A DNA stretch of 10,902 nucleotides from assembly GCA_964475735.1 (NCBI GenBank), contig CAYYYI010000090.1:1-10902 (forward strand), in the 5' to 3' direction. Below the pieces are notes generated by a model that did not search any database, was not told the origin of the DNA, and saw only the letters and a program-made list of their open reading frames with translations. The position numbers and the translations under genes are program-made. The stretch's first letter is position 1. Every line of letters starts with the position of its first letter. The stretch is from UCB2 sp964475735 (GTDB lineage Bacteria; Chloroflexota; Dehalococcoidia; Tepidiformales; Tepidiformaceae). Positions 5,362-10,902 of the stretch are shown here, piece after piece.

Positions 5362-6891
5362 TCACTCCATGCGCTCCCGGTACTGGATGCTCTCGGCCAG
5401 GTGCTGGCTTTCGATGCGCTCGCTCGAATCGAGGTCGGCGATGGTGCGGGCAAGTTTCAGCACGCGGTGAAAGGCGCGCGCCGAGAGGTTGAGCTGCTCC
5501 ACCGCGAGCTTGAGCAGGCCGCCCGCATTCTCTCCCAGTTGCAGTTGGGCGAATTCGCGCACCAGAGTGGGGTTCATCTCAGAATTGAGGGCAGTGCCGG
5601 GGTGGTCTTCGAAGCGTTCCCGCTGGATGGCGCGCGCCCGCTCGACACGCTCCCGGACGACGGCCGAAGGCTCACCGCGCGCTGTGGAAGCAAGCTTGTC
5701 GTAGGCGACGCGAGGAACGTCAACGAAGAGGTCGATGCGGTCGAGCAGGGGACCGGAGATACGGCGCTGGTAGCGCGACACAAGCGGCGGCGCACACGTG
5801 CAGTCACGCACAGGGTCGCCGTAGTAGCCGCACGGGCAGGGGTTCATGGCCGCAATGAGGGCGAAGTTGGCCGGAAAGGTGACCGACATGCGCGCGCGGC
5901 TGATCGTGACGAGGCGGTCCTCCAGCGGTTGGCGAAGCACTTCTAGCACCTGCGGGCCGAACTCGGGCAGTTCGTCGAGAAACAACACGCCCCGGTGACA
6001 GAGGGTGATCTCACCGGGGCGGGGCACCGTGCCGCCGCCCACCAGGCCGGCGTGCGAAATGGTGTGGTGGGGCGCCCGGAAGGGTCGCGACGCTATCATG
6101 CCGGACCCCGGCGGCAGCAACCCGGCGACGCTGTAGATGCGGGTCACCTCAAGGGCTTCGTCGACCGTCATTGCGGGGAGGATGGAAGGAACGGCGCGGG
6201 CAAGCAGCGTCTTCCCGCTGCCGGGAGGGCCGCGCATGATCACGTTGTGGCCGCCAGAGGCCGCCACTTCGAGGGCACGCTTCACATGCTCCTGCCCAAC
6301 GATGTCGGCGAAGTCGGTGCCCTGGAATACCGGTTCCGCCGCGGCTTCGATGCCCGGCGCGGCCGCCGCGAGGGGCAAGGCCCCGAGCAGGTGCGACGCG
6401 AGGCTCGAAAGGCTCTCGATCGGGAACACCTCAATCCCGGCGACAAGGGCAGCCTCGCCCGCATTGGCGGTGGGCACGAAGGCGCGGCTCTTCCCGCGCT
6501 TCTTTGCCAGGGCGACCATGGGCAGCGCGCCGTGGATTGGCCGGACGTCGCCATCGAGCGAGAGCTCGCCGACGAACACCGCATCTTCGAGGTCGGCGAC
6601 AATCTGCCCGCTCGCCGCGAGGACGCCGACAGCGATGGGAAGGTCGTAGGAAGGCCCCTCCTTGCGCAGGTCGGCCGGGGCAAGGTTGATGATGATTCGC
6701 GAGTTGAAGGGCCACGTCAGGCCGCTGTTGCGCACCGCTGCCCTGACCCGCTCCTTCGATTCCTGGACGGCCGTGTCGGGCAGGCCGACCACGGCTGTTG
6801 TTGGATTCTGGGCCCGGGTGATGTCGACCTCTACTTCAACCAGCTCCCCTTCGAGGCCGATCACCGCGCAGCTGTAAACCTTCGCCAGCAC
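5362..6891 (-). CDS. comM: YifB/ComM family Mg-chelatase-like AAA+ ATPase
   Basis: A 509-residue protein, the normal length for the YifB/ComM family. ComM is a hexameric helicase that promotes branch migration during natural transformation in Vibrio and Haemophilus; in other lineages the role is less clear. The N-terminal ChlI-like domain (about 1-185) begins with the family hallmark MLAKVYSCAVIGLEG and contains VVGLPDTAVQESKERVRAA (34-52). The AAA+ core has Walker A GPPGSGKT (221-228), Walker B VLFLDE (302-307), and the cysteine-rich insert NPCPCGYYGDP...CTC (350-366, Cys at 352, 354, 364, 366), a likely zinc site. LLDRIDLFVDV (382-392) and the C-terminal helical domain end with the usual SARAFHRVLKLARTIADL segment. 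All catalytic motifs are intact. The start is GTG at 6891; no clear ribbon of purines precedes it, which fits a leaderless start (see the promoter entry). In many bacteria this gene sits beside dprA; here the neighbours are an O-methyltransferase and an MFS gene. Confidence 0.96.
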   Translation of the reverse strand: MLAKVYSCAVIGLEGELVEVEVDITRAQNPTTAVVGLPDTAVQESKERVRAAVRNSGLTWPFNSRIIINLAPADLRKEGPSYDLPIAVGVLAASGQIVADLEDAVFVGELSLDGDVRPIHGALPMVALAKKRGKSRAFVPTANAGEAALVAGIEVFPIESLSSLASHLLGALPLAAAAPGIEAAAEPVFQGTDFADIVGQEHVKRALEVAASGGHNVIMRGPPGSGKTLLARAVPSILPAMTVDEALEVTRIYSVAGLLPPGSGMIASRPFRAPHHTISHAGLVGGGTVPRPGEITLCHRGVLFLDELPEFGPQVLEVLRQPLEDRLVTISRARMSVTFPANFALIAAMNPCPCGYYGDPVRDCTCAPPLVSRYQRRISGPLLDRIDLFVDVPRVAYDKLASTARGEPSAVVRERVERARAIQRERFEDHPGTALNSEMNPTLVREFAQLQLGENAGGLLKLAVEQLNLSARAFHRVLKLARTIADLDSSERIESQHLAESIQYRERME

Positions 6892-6898
6892 GGGGCGG

Positions 6899-6928
6899 AT
6901 TCTGACGATGCGGGGGCAGCCACGTCAA
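6899..6928 (-). promoter_or_regulatory. Candidate promoter for comM, implying a leaderless mRNA
   Basis: On the minus strand TTGACG (6928-6923) and CAGAAT (6904-6899) are 18 bases apart, and only seven bases separate the -10 box from the GTG start. Transcription would begin at or next to the start codon, and no Shine-Dalgarno sequence is visible. Confidence 0.42.
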
Positions 6929-6956
6929 CGCCGACAGGAAGTGTCGCGGCGCGCCT

Positions 6957-7547
6957 TCAGCGGCGGCGGCAGACGAGTTCGCCCTTACCGATGGGGACGA
7001 CCATCGCATCGACGCGTTCGTCGGCGAGCGCCCGGTGGATCATCGGCTTGAGCGTCTCGTAGTGGTTGATGGCGTTGTCCGCGACGAGTAGCCCACCCGA
7101 AACCAGCCGCGGGACGGCGAGTTCGTAGCAGTCCGCATAGACTTCCTTTTCGGCATCGAGGAAGCAGAAGCCAATACCATCGATGCCGGAGAGGTGCTCG
7201 CGGGCGTCCCCCTCCACCAGCGTGACGATGTCATCGACGCCGGCCCGGCGGAAGGTCTCGCGCGCGAGGGCGACCTTGGCAGGGAGCACCTCGAACGTGG
7301 TCACCTGCCGGCCGGTTTCACGGCAGGCGAGCGCGAGCCAGAGCGTGGAGTAGCCTGCGCTGGCGCCTATTTCCACCACAGGCGCGGGCGGCGCACTTGC
7401 GGCGAGAAGGGCGATGAACCTTCCCGTATCGGGAGGGATCTGGCGAAGGCGCTCCATTCGCGGAGTGCCGTCCGCGCGGTCGCGCACATCAATCTTTTCA
7501 AGCTCGCGCATGCGGCGGGCCATGGTGGCCGGGATGTTGTGGAACAT
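6957..7547 (-). CDS. SAM-dependent O-methyltransferase (Methyltransf_3 type)
   Basis: A 196-residue class I methyltransferase of the metal-dependent O-methyltransferase family (COG4122 type), slightly shorter than the usual 210-220 residues. The SAM-binding motif I is VVEIGASAGYSTLWLA (57-72). The acidic motif II residue follows in TFEVLPAKVALA, then GDARE. FCFLDAEKE (acidic residue) and LVADNAINH (Asp-Asn) supply the three metal ligands known from catechol O-methyltransferase-like enzymes. It should methylate a hydroxyl or catechol on a small molecule; the substrate is unknown. The ATG at 7547 has an excellent ribosome-binding site (AGGAGG on the minus strand, 7559-7554) six bases upstream. 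It precedes comM by 65 bases and is divergent from the small membrane-protein gene, sharing the inverted-repeat region at 7585-7622. Confidence 0.92.
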   Translation of the reverse strand: MFHNIPATMARRMRELEKIDVRDRADGTPRMERLRQIPPDTGRFIALLAASAPPAPVVEIGASAGYSTLWLALACRETGRQVTTFEVLPAKVALARETFRRAGVDDIVTLVEGDAREHLSGIDGIGFCFLDAEKEVYADCYELAVPRLVSGGLLVADNAINHYETLKPMIHRALADERVDAMVVPIGKGELVCRRR

Positions 7548-7584
7548 CGCCTTCCTCCTGAGGGGGTGCCTGCTGCGGGAAGTC

Positions 7585-7622
7585 GTAGAACAAATGTGTT
7601 GACAGGCGCACGTTTGTTCTAC
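7585..7622. repeat. Long inverted repeat made of two LexA-like GAAC-N4-GTGY sites
   Basis: GTAGAACAAATGTG (7585-7598) and CACGTTTGTTCTAC (7609-7622) are reverse complements at 13 of 14 positions, separated by ten bases that hold TTGACA. Each arm contains a GAACAAAYGTG element: 7588-7599 on the + strand and 7619-7608 on the minus strand, centres 20 bases apart. A third, GAACGGATGTGC, lies at 7641-7652 in the direct orientation, 33 bases from the second. They resemble the Bacillus-type LexA box CGAACRNRYGTTYC except that the second half reads GTG instead of GTT. Operator function is inference. Confidence 0.6.
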
Positions 7623-7628
7623 TACCCT
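7599..7628 (+). promoter_or_regulatory. Promoter embedded in the inverted repeat
   Basis: TTGACA (7599-7604) is a perfect -35 hexamer, followed after 18 bases by TACCCT (7623-7628), a weaker -10. Transcription would start near 7635, about 20 bases before the small membrane-protein gene. The -35 box lies between the two arms of the inverted repeat, an ideal position for repression. Confidence 0.55.
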
Positions 7629-7657
7629 GTCTGCACCCTCGAACGGATGTGCTGATC

Positions 7658-7957
7658 ATGGTAAACCCGGCTCTCACAGTCGTCTTCGACCTCTTCCTCA
7701 TCGGTGCGGCGACGGCCGTAATCGCGAGCATGGTAAAGGAGTACGTCGACAGCCGCTCGCGAGCGGTTGGACGATGCCGGCCGGAGACGGCGACCGTCCT
7801 CGAAATCCACGCCCGGACCGCTCCTGCACCGCGGCAAAGCGTCGGCGCCCGGGGCAGCACGGCCCGCCGGACCGCCCTGCGCCGGTCTCCTGCCGCTCGT
7901 GCGCCTCGCACACTTCGCTCGCGCACCAGGCCGCGAAATATGGCGCAGGTCATATGA
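7658..7957 (+). CDS. Small single-pass membrane protein with basic tail
   Basis: A 99-residue protein from ATG 7658 (a GTG at 7649 would add three residues). Residues about 5-26 (ALTVVFDLFLIGAATAVIAS and onward) form one hydrophobic membrane segment. They are followed by KEYVD and a long Arg/Ala/Pro/Thr-rich tail with no recognisable domain. Codon use in the first 35 codons is typically GC-rich at third positions; the tail is less regular, so the reading frame after about residue 40 is less certain and a frameshift or non-conserved C-terminus is possible. No strong ribosome-binding site is seen. The gene is driven by the promoter within the inverted repeat. Short one-helix membrane proteins under LexA control are known to block cell division (SidA of Caulobacter, YneA of Bacillus), but there is no detectable similarity to them here, so that link is only a hypothesis. 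Confidence 0.5.
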   Translation: MVNPALTVVFDLFLIGAATAVIASMVKEYVDSRSRAVGRCRPETATVLEIHARTAPAPRQSVGARGSTARRTALRRSPAARAPRTLRSRTRPRNMAQVI

Positions 7958-7978
7958 CTGAGGCTAAGGACTTGCCGA

Positions 7979-7984
7979 TAATAC
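7979..7984 (+). promoter_or_regulatory. Candidate -10 box placing transcription start at the ATG of the 57-residue gene
   Basis: TAATAC lies seven bases before the ATG at 7992, the same spacing as seen before comM. No good -35 is visible and no Shine-Dalgarno sequence precedes the ATG. A leaderless transcript is possible; alternatively the gene is read from the promoter near 7599. Confidence 0.3.
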
Positions 7985-7991
7985 GGTCAGA

Positions 7992-8165
7992 ATGTTGCGC
8001 GACCGCCCGCTGACCGAGAAAGAGCGCGCCCACTTCCAGAGGCTCTTCGAGACCCACCCGTCGGGAAACGGGGGGCCGGCGCGCCGAATCCGAATGGCGA
8101 GCCAGGCGAATGAGTGGTTTGAGCACATCGCTGACGTCCACCGCTACATCGCGCCACCAATGTAG
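7992..8165 (+). CDS. Small protein of unknown function, first member of a tandem paralogous pair
   Basis: A 57-residue reading frame, short enough to be missed by length cut-offs. Its reality is supported by clear similarity to the next gene: both share LRDRPLT, KER, LF, RRIR, SQA, EW and EHI in the same order, about 27 identical residues over roughly 47 aligned, with a single one-residue gap in the middle. Compared with its partner this copy has lost the charged DRKK segment in the centre (it reads SGNGGPA) and ends differently. Predicted soluble, helical, charged, with no signal or membrane segment. I know no named family with this pattern. It ends four bases before the next gene. Confidence 0.68.
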   Translation: MLRDRPLTEKERAHFQRLFETHPSGNGGPARRIRMASQANEWFEHIADVHRYIAPPM

Positions 8166-8169
8166 TCCT

Positions 8170-8355
8170 ATGATGGCCCTTCGCGACCGGCCGCTGACCC
8201 CGAAGGAACGAGAAGCGCTCGAAGGGCTGTTCGCGACGCTTCCCGAGGCCGACCGCAAGAAGCTGATGCGCCGCATCCGCACCCGCAGCCAGGCCGAGGA
8301 GTGGCTGGAGCACATCTCGGACGCCCAGGTGTTCACCAACATCGGCATCCTGTAG
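8170..8355 (+). CDS. Small protein of unknown function, second member of the tandem pair
   Basis: A 61-residue protein from ATG 8170 (a second ATG follows directly at 8173). Likely layout is two or three helices: LTPKEREALEGLFATLPEA (residues 9-27), a basic segment RKKLMRRIRTRSQ (29-41) and AEEWLEHISDA (42-52), ending in a hydrophobic tail. The first helix resembles a small-protein pattern in which a Leu-rich helix precedes a basic one, but no DNA-binding motif can be asserted. No Shine-Dalgarno sequence is visible; the four-base gap after the upstream stop codon suggests translational coupling with its paralogue. The open frame extends to 8110, but the paralogue alignment begins at LRDRPLT, so the shorter start is right. 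It converges with the NnrS-like gene, 21 bases apart. Confidence 0.75.
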   Translation: MMALRDRPLTPKEREALEGLFATLPEADRKKLMRRIRTRSQAEEWLEHISDAQVFTNIGIL

Positions 8356-8376
8356 TGGGCAGGGGACGCCGCGGGC

Positions 8377-9726
8377 CTACGAGCGGTGGCGGTTCATGTT
8401 CGCAACCAGGTCGCGAATAGCGAACGCATTGGCCGCCGCCACAACCGCCATCGCGCCCAGGGAAGCTGCCGCGACAATCGCCGCCGCGCCAAGGATGCCG
8501 CGTCCGATGACGCCCGGGCTGTCAGTGAACAGCACGGGCAGGACCCTCAGCGGCCAGGCGGCCATCAATCCCACAAAGGCCGCCGTCAGGAGCCGCTCCC
8601 ACTTCACCCCGCCGGTGCCGAAGCGCGCGAGCACGATGTGTGCCATCGCAGCCATCAGCGGCGCCATAAAGCCGAGCAAGAAGATGTGCCGGATCGCGCC
8701 TGCCTGGTAAAGGCTGAGACCACCATCGAACTCGGCCGGGGCCGCCACCACCAGGGCGCCGGCGTAAACGGTCAGTCCGAGCCAGGCGACGGGAACGAGG
8801 ACGCGGTAGTTCGGTCCGCCAGCGGGGTTGCGCAGGGGCGTCAGCACGCCCATCCAGGCAGTGAAGAGCACAATGCCTGCAGCGAGGGCGAGGTCGCCCA
8901 CTGCCCGGAGCGGGCCGCTGCCGGTCAGCCCGAAGGCCCCCAACCCTGTCGCCCAGGCCACCAGCGCGATGTTGAGGACAGCCATGACGACCACCTGCTT
9001 CCTCACTGGCAGAGGCTCAAGCCCAAGGTGCCCCGGGAACGCCCGCAGGGCTACGGCCACAATCGTGTTCAGAACGAACCCGCGGGCCAGAAGCTCGGCC
9101 GTAAGGTGCGAATCGCGGATGGCCAGGACGGCCTCATCGGCACGGATGGCGGCAACCAGGGCCGCCGCACCGGCGAGCACGAGCCAACCCGCGGCCAGGC
9201 GGAAGAAGAGCGGCTGTAAATCGAGCCGGAACGAATAGGCGGCGCGAACGCGCATGATCAGAGCAGCGAAGCCAATCGAGGATGCAAAGGTGAGCGCCGC
9301 TCCCGGGATCCACAGGAACCCGATCGTCCCGTACCACGTCTGGGCGGCAGCTTCGAGCAACGCGCCGATGCCGAGCCCGCCCAGGACGAGCACCCGCGGC
9401 AGGAGAGGCAGCGGGCCCCGTTGATTAAGGCGAACGATGAATTCGAATGAGAGCGCGGCGACAAACACCACAGTCCATCCGGCCAGCTGGAGACGGCCAT
9501 GTGCCTGGACGGCCTGTGTCCAGTGACTTTCACCGAAGCCTGTTTCGGTGGCAGCGAGGAAACCGAGAACCAGGCCACCCGCGACCGCGATGGCGACAGA
9601 AACGGCCATCGCCGCGGCGAAGAGCCAGGGGGCCCGGGGCGGTGCAGGGCGGCGCGGAGCGTGAACCTGCGAGACTCGAACCTGGACTACGTCAAGGTCG
9701 ATGTCGCCAGGGCGCTGCGCAGTCAT
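8377..9726 (-). CDS. NnrS-like multi-pass membrane protein
   Basis: A 449-residue protein with about 12 hydrophobic segments. Three similar units each begin with a His and continue into a helix with G[WF] and a closing R: QAHGRLQLAGW (His 76), SHLTAELLARGFVLN followed by ALRAFPGHLGL (His 207), and AIRHIFLLGFMAP followed by MAHIVLARF (His 347 and 363). This spacing of membrane histidines matches the NnrS family, haem- and copper-containing proteins tied to nitric-oxide and nitrosative-stress tolerance, and resembles oxidase subunit I-like helices. The N-terminal 30 residues are hydrophilic. No denitrification gene is visible in the window, so the physiological link is unproven. Of two in-frame ATGs, 9726 has GGAG nine bases upstream, while 9741 (five residues longer) has none, so I prefer 9726. 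It is divergent from the TIGR03084 gene. Confidence 0.82.
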   Translation of the reverse strand: MTAQRPGDIDLDVVQVRVSQVHAPRRPAPPRAPWLFAAAMAVSVAIAVAGGLVLGFLAATETGFGESHWTQAVQAHGRLQLAGWTVVFVAALSFEFIVRLNQRGPLPLLPRVLVLGGLGIGALLEAAAQTWYGTIGFLWIPGAALTFASSIGFAALIMRVRAAYSFRLDLQPLFFRLAAGWLVLAGAAALVAAIRADEAVLAIRDSHLTAELLARGFVLNTIVAVALRAFPGHLGLEPLPVRKQVVVMAVLNIALVAWATGLGAFGLTGSGPLRAVGDLALAAGIVLFTAWMGVLTPLRNPAGGPNYRVLVPVAWLGLTVYAGALVVAAPAEFDGGLSLYQAGAIRHIFLLGFMAPLMAAMAHIVLARFGTGGVKWERLLTAAFVGLMAAWPLRVLPVLFTDSPGVIGRGILGAAAIVAAASLGAMAVVAAANAFAIRDLVANMNRHRS

Positions 9727-9922
9727 TGCGCCATTCTCCATGGCCGGGCGTCCGAAGGAATGCGACCAGGGTCACACTGGCATCCCGGCCGCCACGCGCG
9801 CGGTAGTTCCAGCCGGGCAAATCATTCGCGTGGCGTGGCCAGAAAGCCGCCGATCCTGTCTACTACGCTCATGCGCCCGGTGGGGACGCGCAGAACACCA
9901 GAACCGGAACAGGAGAGACGGC

Positions 9923-10729
9923 ATGAGCCTTGACTACGACCAACTGGTCGATGACCTGGCGGCGGAACAGGCGGCGATCGGGGAAGTGCTGGAAAAGATG
10001 CCGGAGAGCGGGTGGGACCTGCAGACACACGCCCCGGGCTGGCTCGTGCGCGACCAGGTGGCGCACCTGGCGTTCTTCGATGAGAAGGCCGCATTCGCCA
10101 TCAACGACCCGGATGGATTCCGCGCGGAGGTCGCGCGCGTGCAGGCTGGCGAGCTTGGAGATATCGAGAAGGAATACATCGCCAAGAACCGGGCGATGAC
10201 TCCGGCCGGGGTGCTCGCGTGGTGGCGAACGGCCAGCTCGGACCTCATCCGCGCCGCACGGCCCCTTGATGCGAAGACACGCATGCCGTGGTACGGACCG
10301 GACATGAGCGCGGCTTCGTTCATCACCGCGCGGCTGATGGAGACCTGGTCGCACGGGCTGGATGTTGTCGACGTTGTGGGCATCGCGCGGCCCGACACGG
10401 ATCGGCTGAAGCACGTGGCGACGCTTGGCGTGCGCACGCGGGGCTATTCGTACCTGACGCGGGGGATGACTCCGCCTTCTGACCCCATCTTCGTCGAGCT
10501 CACGTCGCCCTCGGGCGAGACGTGGGAGTTTGGCGAGGCGGACGCAAGTAACAGCATCATGGGGACGGCCACGGACTTCTGCCGGCTGGTCACACAGCGG
10601 CGGCACCTGGCGGACACGAGCCTGGTCATTGAGGGGGCTGCCGCGCGGGAGTGGATGACGATCGCGCAGGCGTTCGCGGGGCCGCCCGGTCAGGGCCGCC
10701 AGCCCGGCGAGTTTGGAAAGGAGGGCTAG
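9923..10729 (+). CDS. TIGR03084-like metal-binding protein (DinB / maleylpyruvate isomerase fold)
   Basis: A 268-residue protein, the usual family length. The N-terminal four-helix bundle belongs to the mycothiol-dependent maleylpyruvate isomerase / DinB-like group. The metal ligands are in place: His 48 in DQVAHLAFFDE, and Glu 140 and His 144 in METWSHGLDVVD, matching the His-Glu-His triad and nearly the same numbering as the characterised isomerase. The C-terminal part carries DFCRLVTQRRHLADT (about 223-237), typical of the TIGR03084 subgroup. Its reaction is not established; a thiol-dependent step in acyl or aromatic breakdown is a reasonable guess. ATG 9923 has AGGAG at 9911-9915, seven bases upstream; the longer in-frame extension to 9701 is out of place because it overlaps the divergent gene. 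The next gene, an enoyl-CoA hydratase, begins three bases after the stop, so the two form an operon. Confidence 0.93.
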   Translation: MSLDYDQLVDDLAAEQAAIGEVLEKMPESGWDLQTHAPGWLVRDQVAHLAFFDEKAAFAINDPDGFRAEVARVQAGELGDIEKEYIAKNRAMTPAGVLAWWRTASSDLIRAARPLDAKTRMPWYGPDMSAASFITARLMETWSHGLDVVDVVGIARPDTDRLKHVATLGVRTRGYSYLTRGMTPPSDPIFVELTSPSGETWEFGEADASNSIMGTATDFCRLVTQRRHLADTSLVIEGAAAREWMTIAQAFAGPPGQGRQPGEFGKEG

Positions 10730-10732
10730 GCC

Positions 10733-10902
10733 ATGGCCGGGGAGCTCGTTCACCTCGAAATCAGCGGGGGCGTGGCCACGGTCACGCTGGATTCGCCAGA
10801 GAACCGCAACGCGCTCTCGCGGAGGCTCATGTCGGACCTGAAAGGCCACCTCGATGCCGCGCTGGCCGACCAACGAGCCCGCGTCGTGGTCCTCACCGGG
10901 AC
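10733..10902 (+). CDS. Enoyl-CoA hydratase/isomerase family protein (N-terminal fragment, cut by the window edge)
   Basis: The first 56 residues are present. The pattern HLEISGGVATVTLDSPENRNAL (6-27) is the typical crotonase N-terminus: a beta hairpin followed by P-x-x-x-NAL, and then a helix and the strand RVVVLTG (50-56). The A-G-x-D/oxyanion-hole loop and catalytic glutamates lie beyond the window. ATG 10733 has AAAGGAGGG (10717-10725) seven bases upstream, inside the end of the preceding gene. It probably hydrates an enoyl-CoA, which fits the acyl-CoA dehydrogenase elsewhere in the window; crotonase substrates vary widely and cannot be read from this fragment. Confidence 0.92.
   Translation, partial: MAGELVHLEISGGVATVTLDSPENRNALSRRLMSDLKGHLDAALADQRARVVVLTG

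Noticed and set aside
5995..7062. 355-codon plus-strand open frame
   Set aside because: Antisense to comM, whose motifs are complete; the translation has no recognisable fold.
7498..7953. 151-codon minus-strand open frame across the inverted repeat
   Set aside because: It overlaps the start of the O-methyltransferase, which has an excellent ribosome-binding site, and its translation is Arg-rich with no motif.
9771..9785. Imperfect palindrome CCAGGGTCACACTGG in the divergent gap
   Set aside because: Only the outer four bases pair; too weak to call an operator.
9869..10873. 334-codon minus-strand open frame
   Set aside because: Antisense to the TIGR03084 and enoyl-CoA hydratase genes, which have strong motifs and ribosome-binding sites.

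Overview
This is a GC-rich bacterial chromosome segment of 10.9 kb with ordinary, compact gene layout. I see no transposase, integrase, plasmid or phage structural gene and no CRISPR array. High GC, an acyl-CoA dehydrogenase, a TetR regulator, a mycothiol-type metal-dependent hydrolase (TIGR03084-like), an enoyl-CoA hydratase and an NnrS-like membrane protein together suggest a free-living member of Chloroflexota (Dehalococcoidia-like) or, less likely, Actinomycetota. That taxonomic reading is inference from gene content and GC, not from a marker gene.

Layout. 1-53 is the 3' part of a tRNA with anticodon CAT. 176-856 (+) is a gene of unknown function with lower GC and rarer codons than its neighbours, immediately after the tRNA. 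1022-1612 (+) encodes a small lipoprotein and ends at a perfect hairpin shared with the convergent acyl-CoA dehydrogenase gene. From 5187 down to 1684 the minus strand carries an MFS transporter, a TetR regulator with a very clear promoter/operator, a tiny zinc-ribbon protein that overlaps the end of the TetR gene, a hairpin, and the acyl-CoA dehydrogenase. 6891-5362 (-) is the YifB/ComM-type AAA ATPase and 7547-6957 (-) an O-methyltransferase.

7585-8355 (+) is the least ordinary part. A long inverted repeat built from GAAC-N4-GTGY motifs surrounds a TTGACA box, followed by a gene for a short single-pass membrane protein and then by two small tandem paralogous genes (57 and 61 residues), the first of which is easily overlooked. 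9726-8377 (-) is a multi-pass NnrS-like protein. 9923-10729 (+) and 10733 onward (+, cut by the window edge) form an operon of a TIGR03084-type hydrolase and an enoyl-CoA hydratase.

The TetR, acyl-CoA dehydrogenase, TIGR03084 and enoyl-CoA hydratase genes point to fatty-acyl or aromatic acyl-CoA breakdown. The most promising leads are the possible damage-type (LexA-like) control region with its small membrane protein, the tandem small-protein pair, and the Com-like zinc ribbon coupled to the TetR gene.
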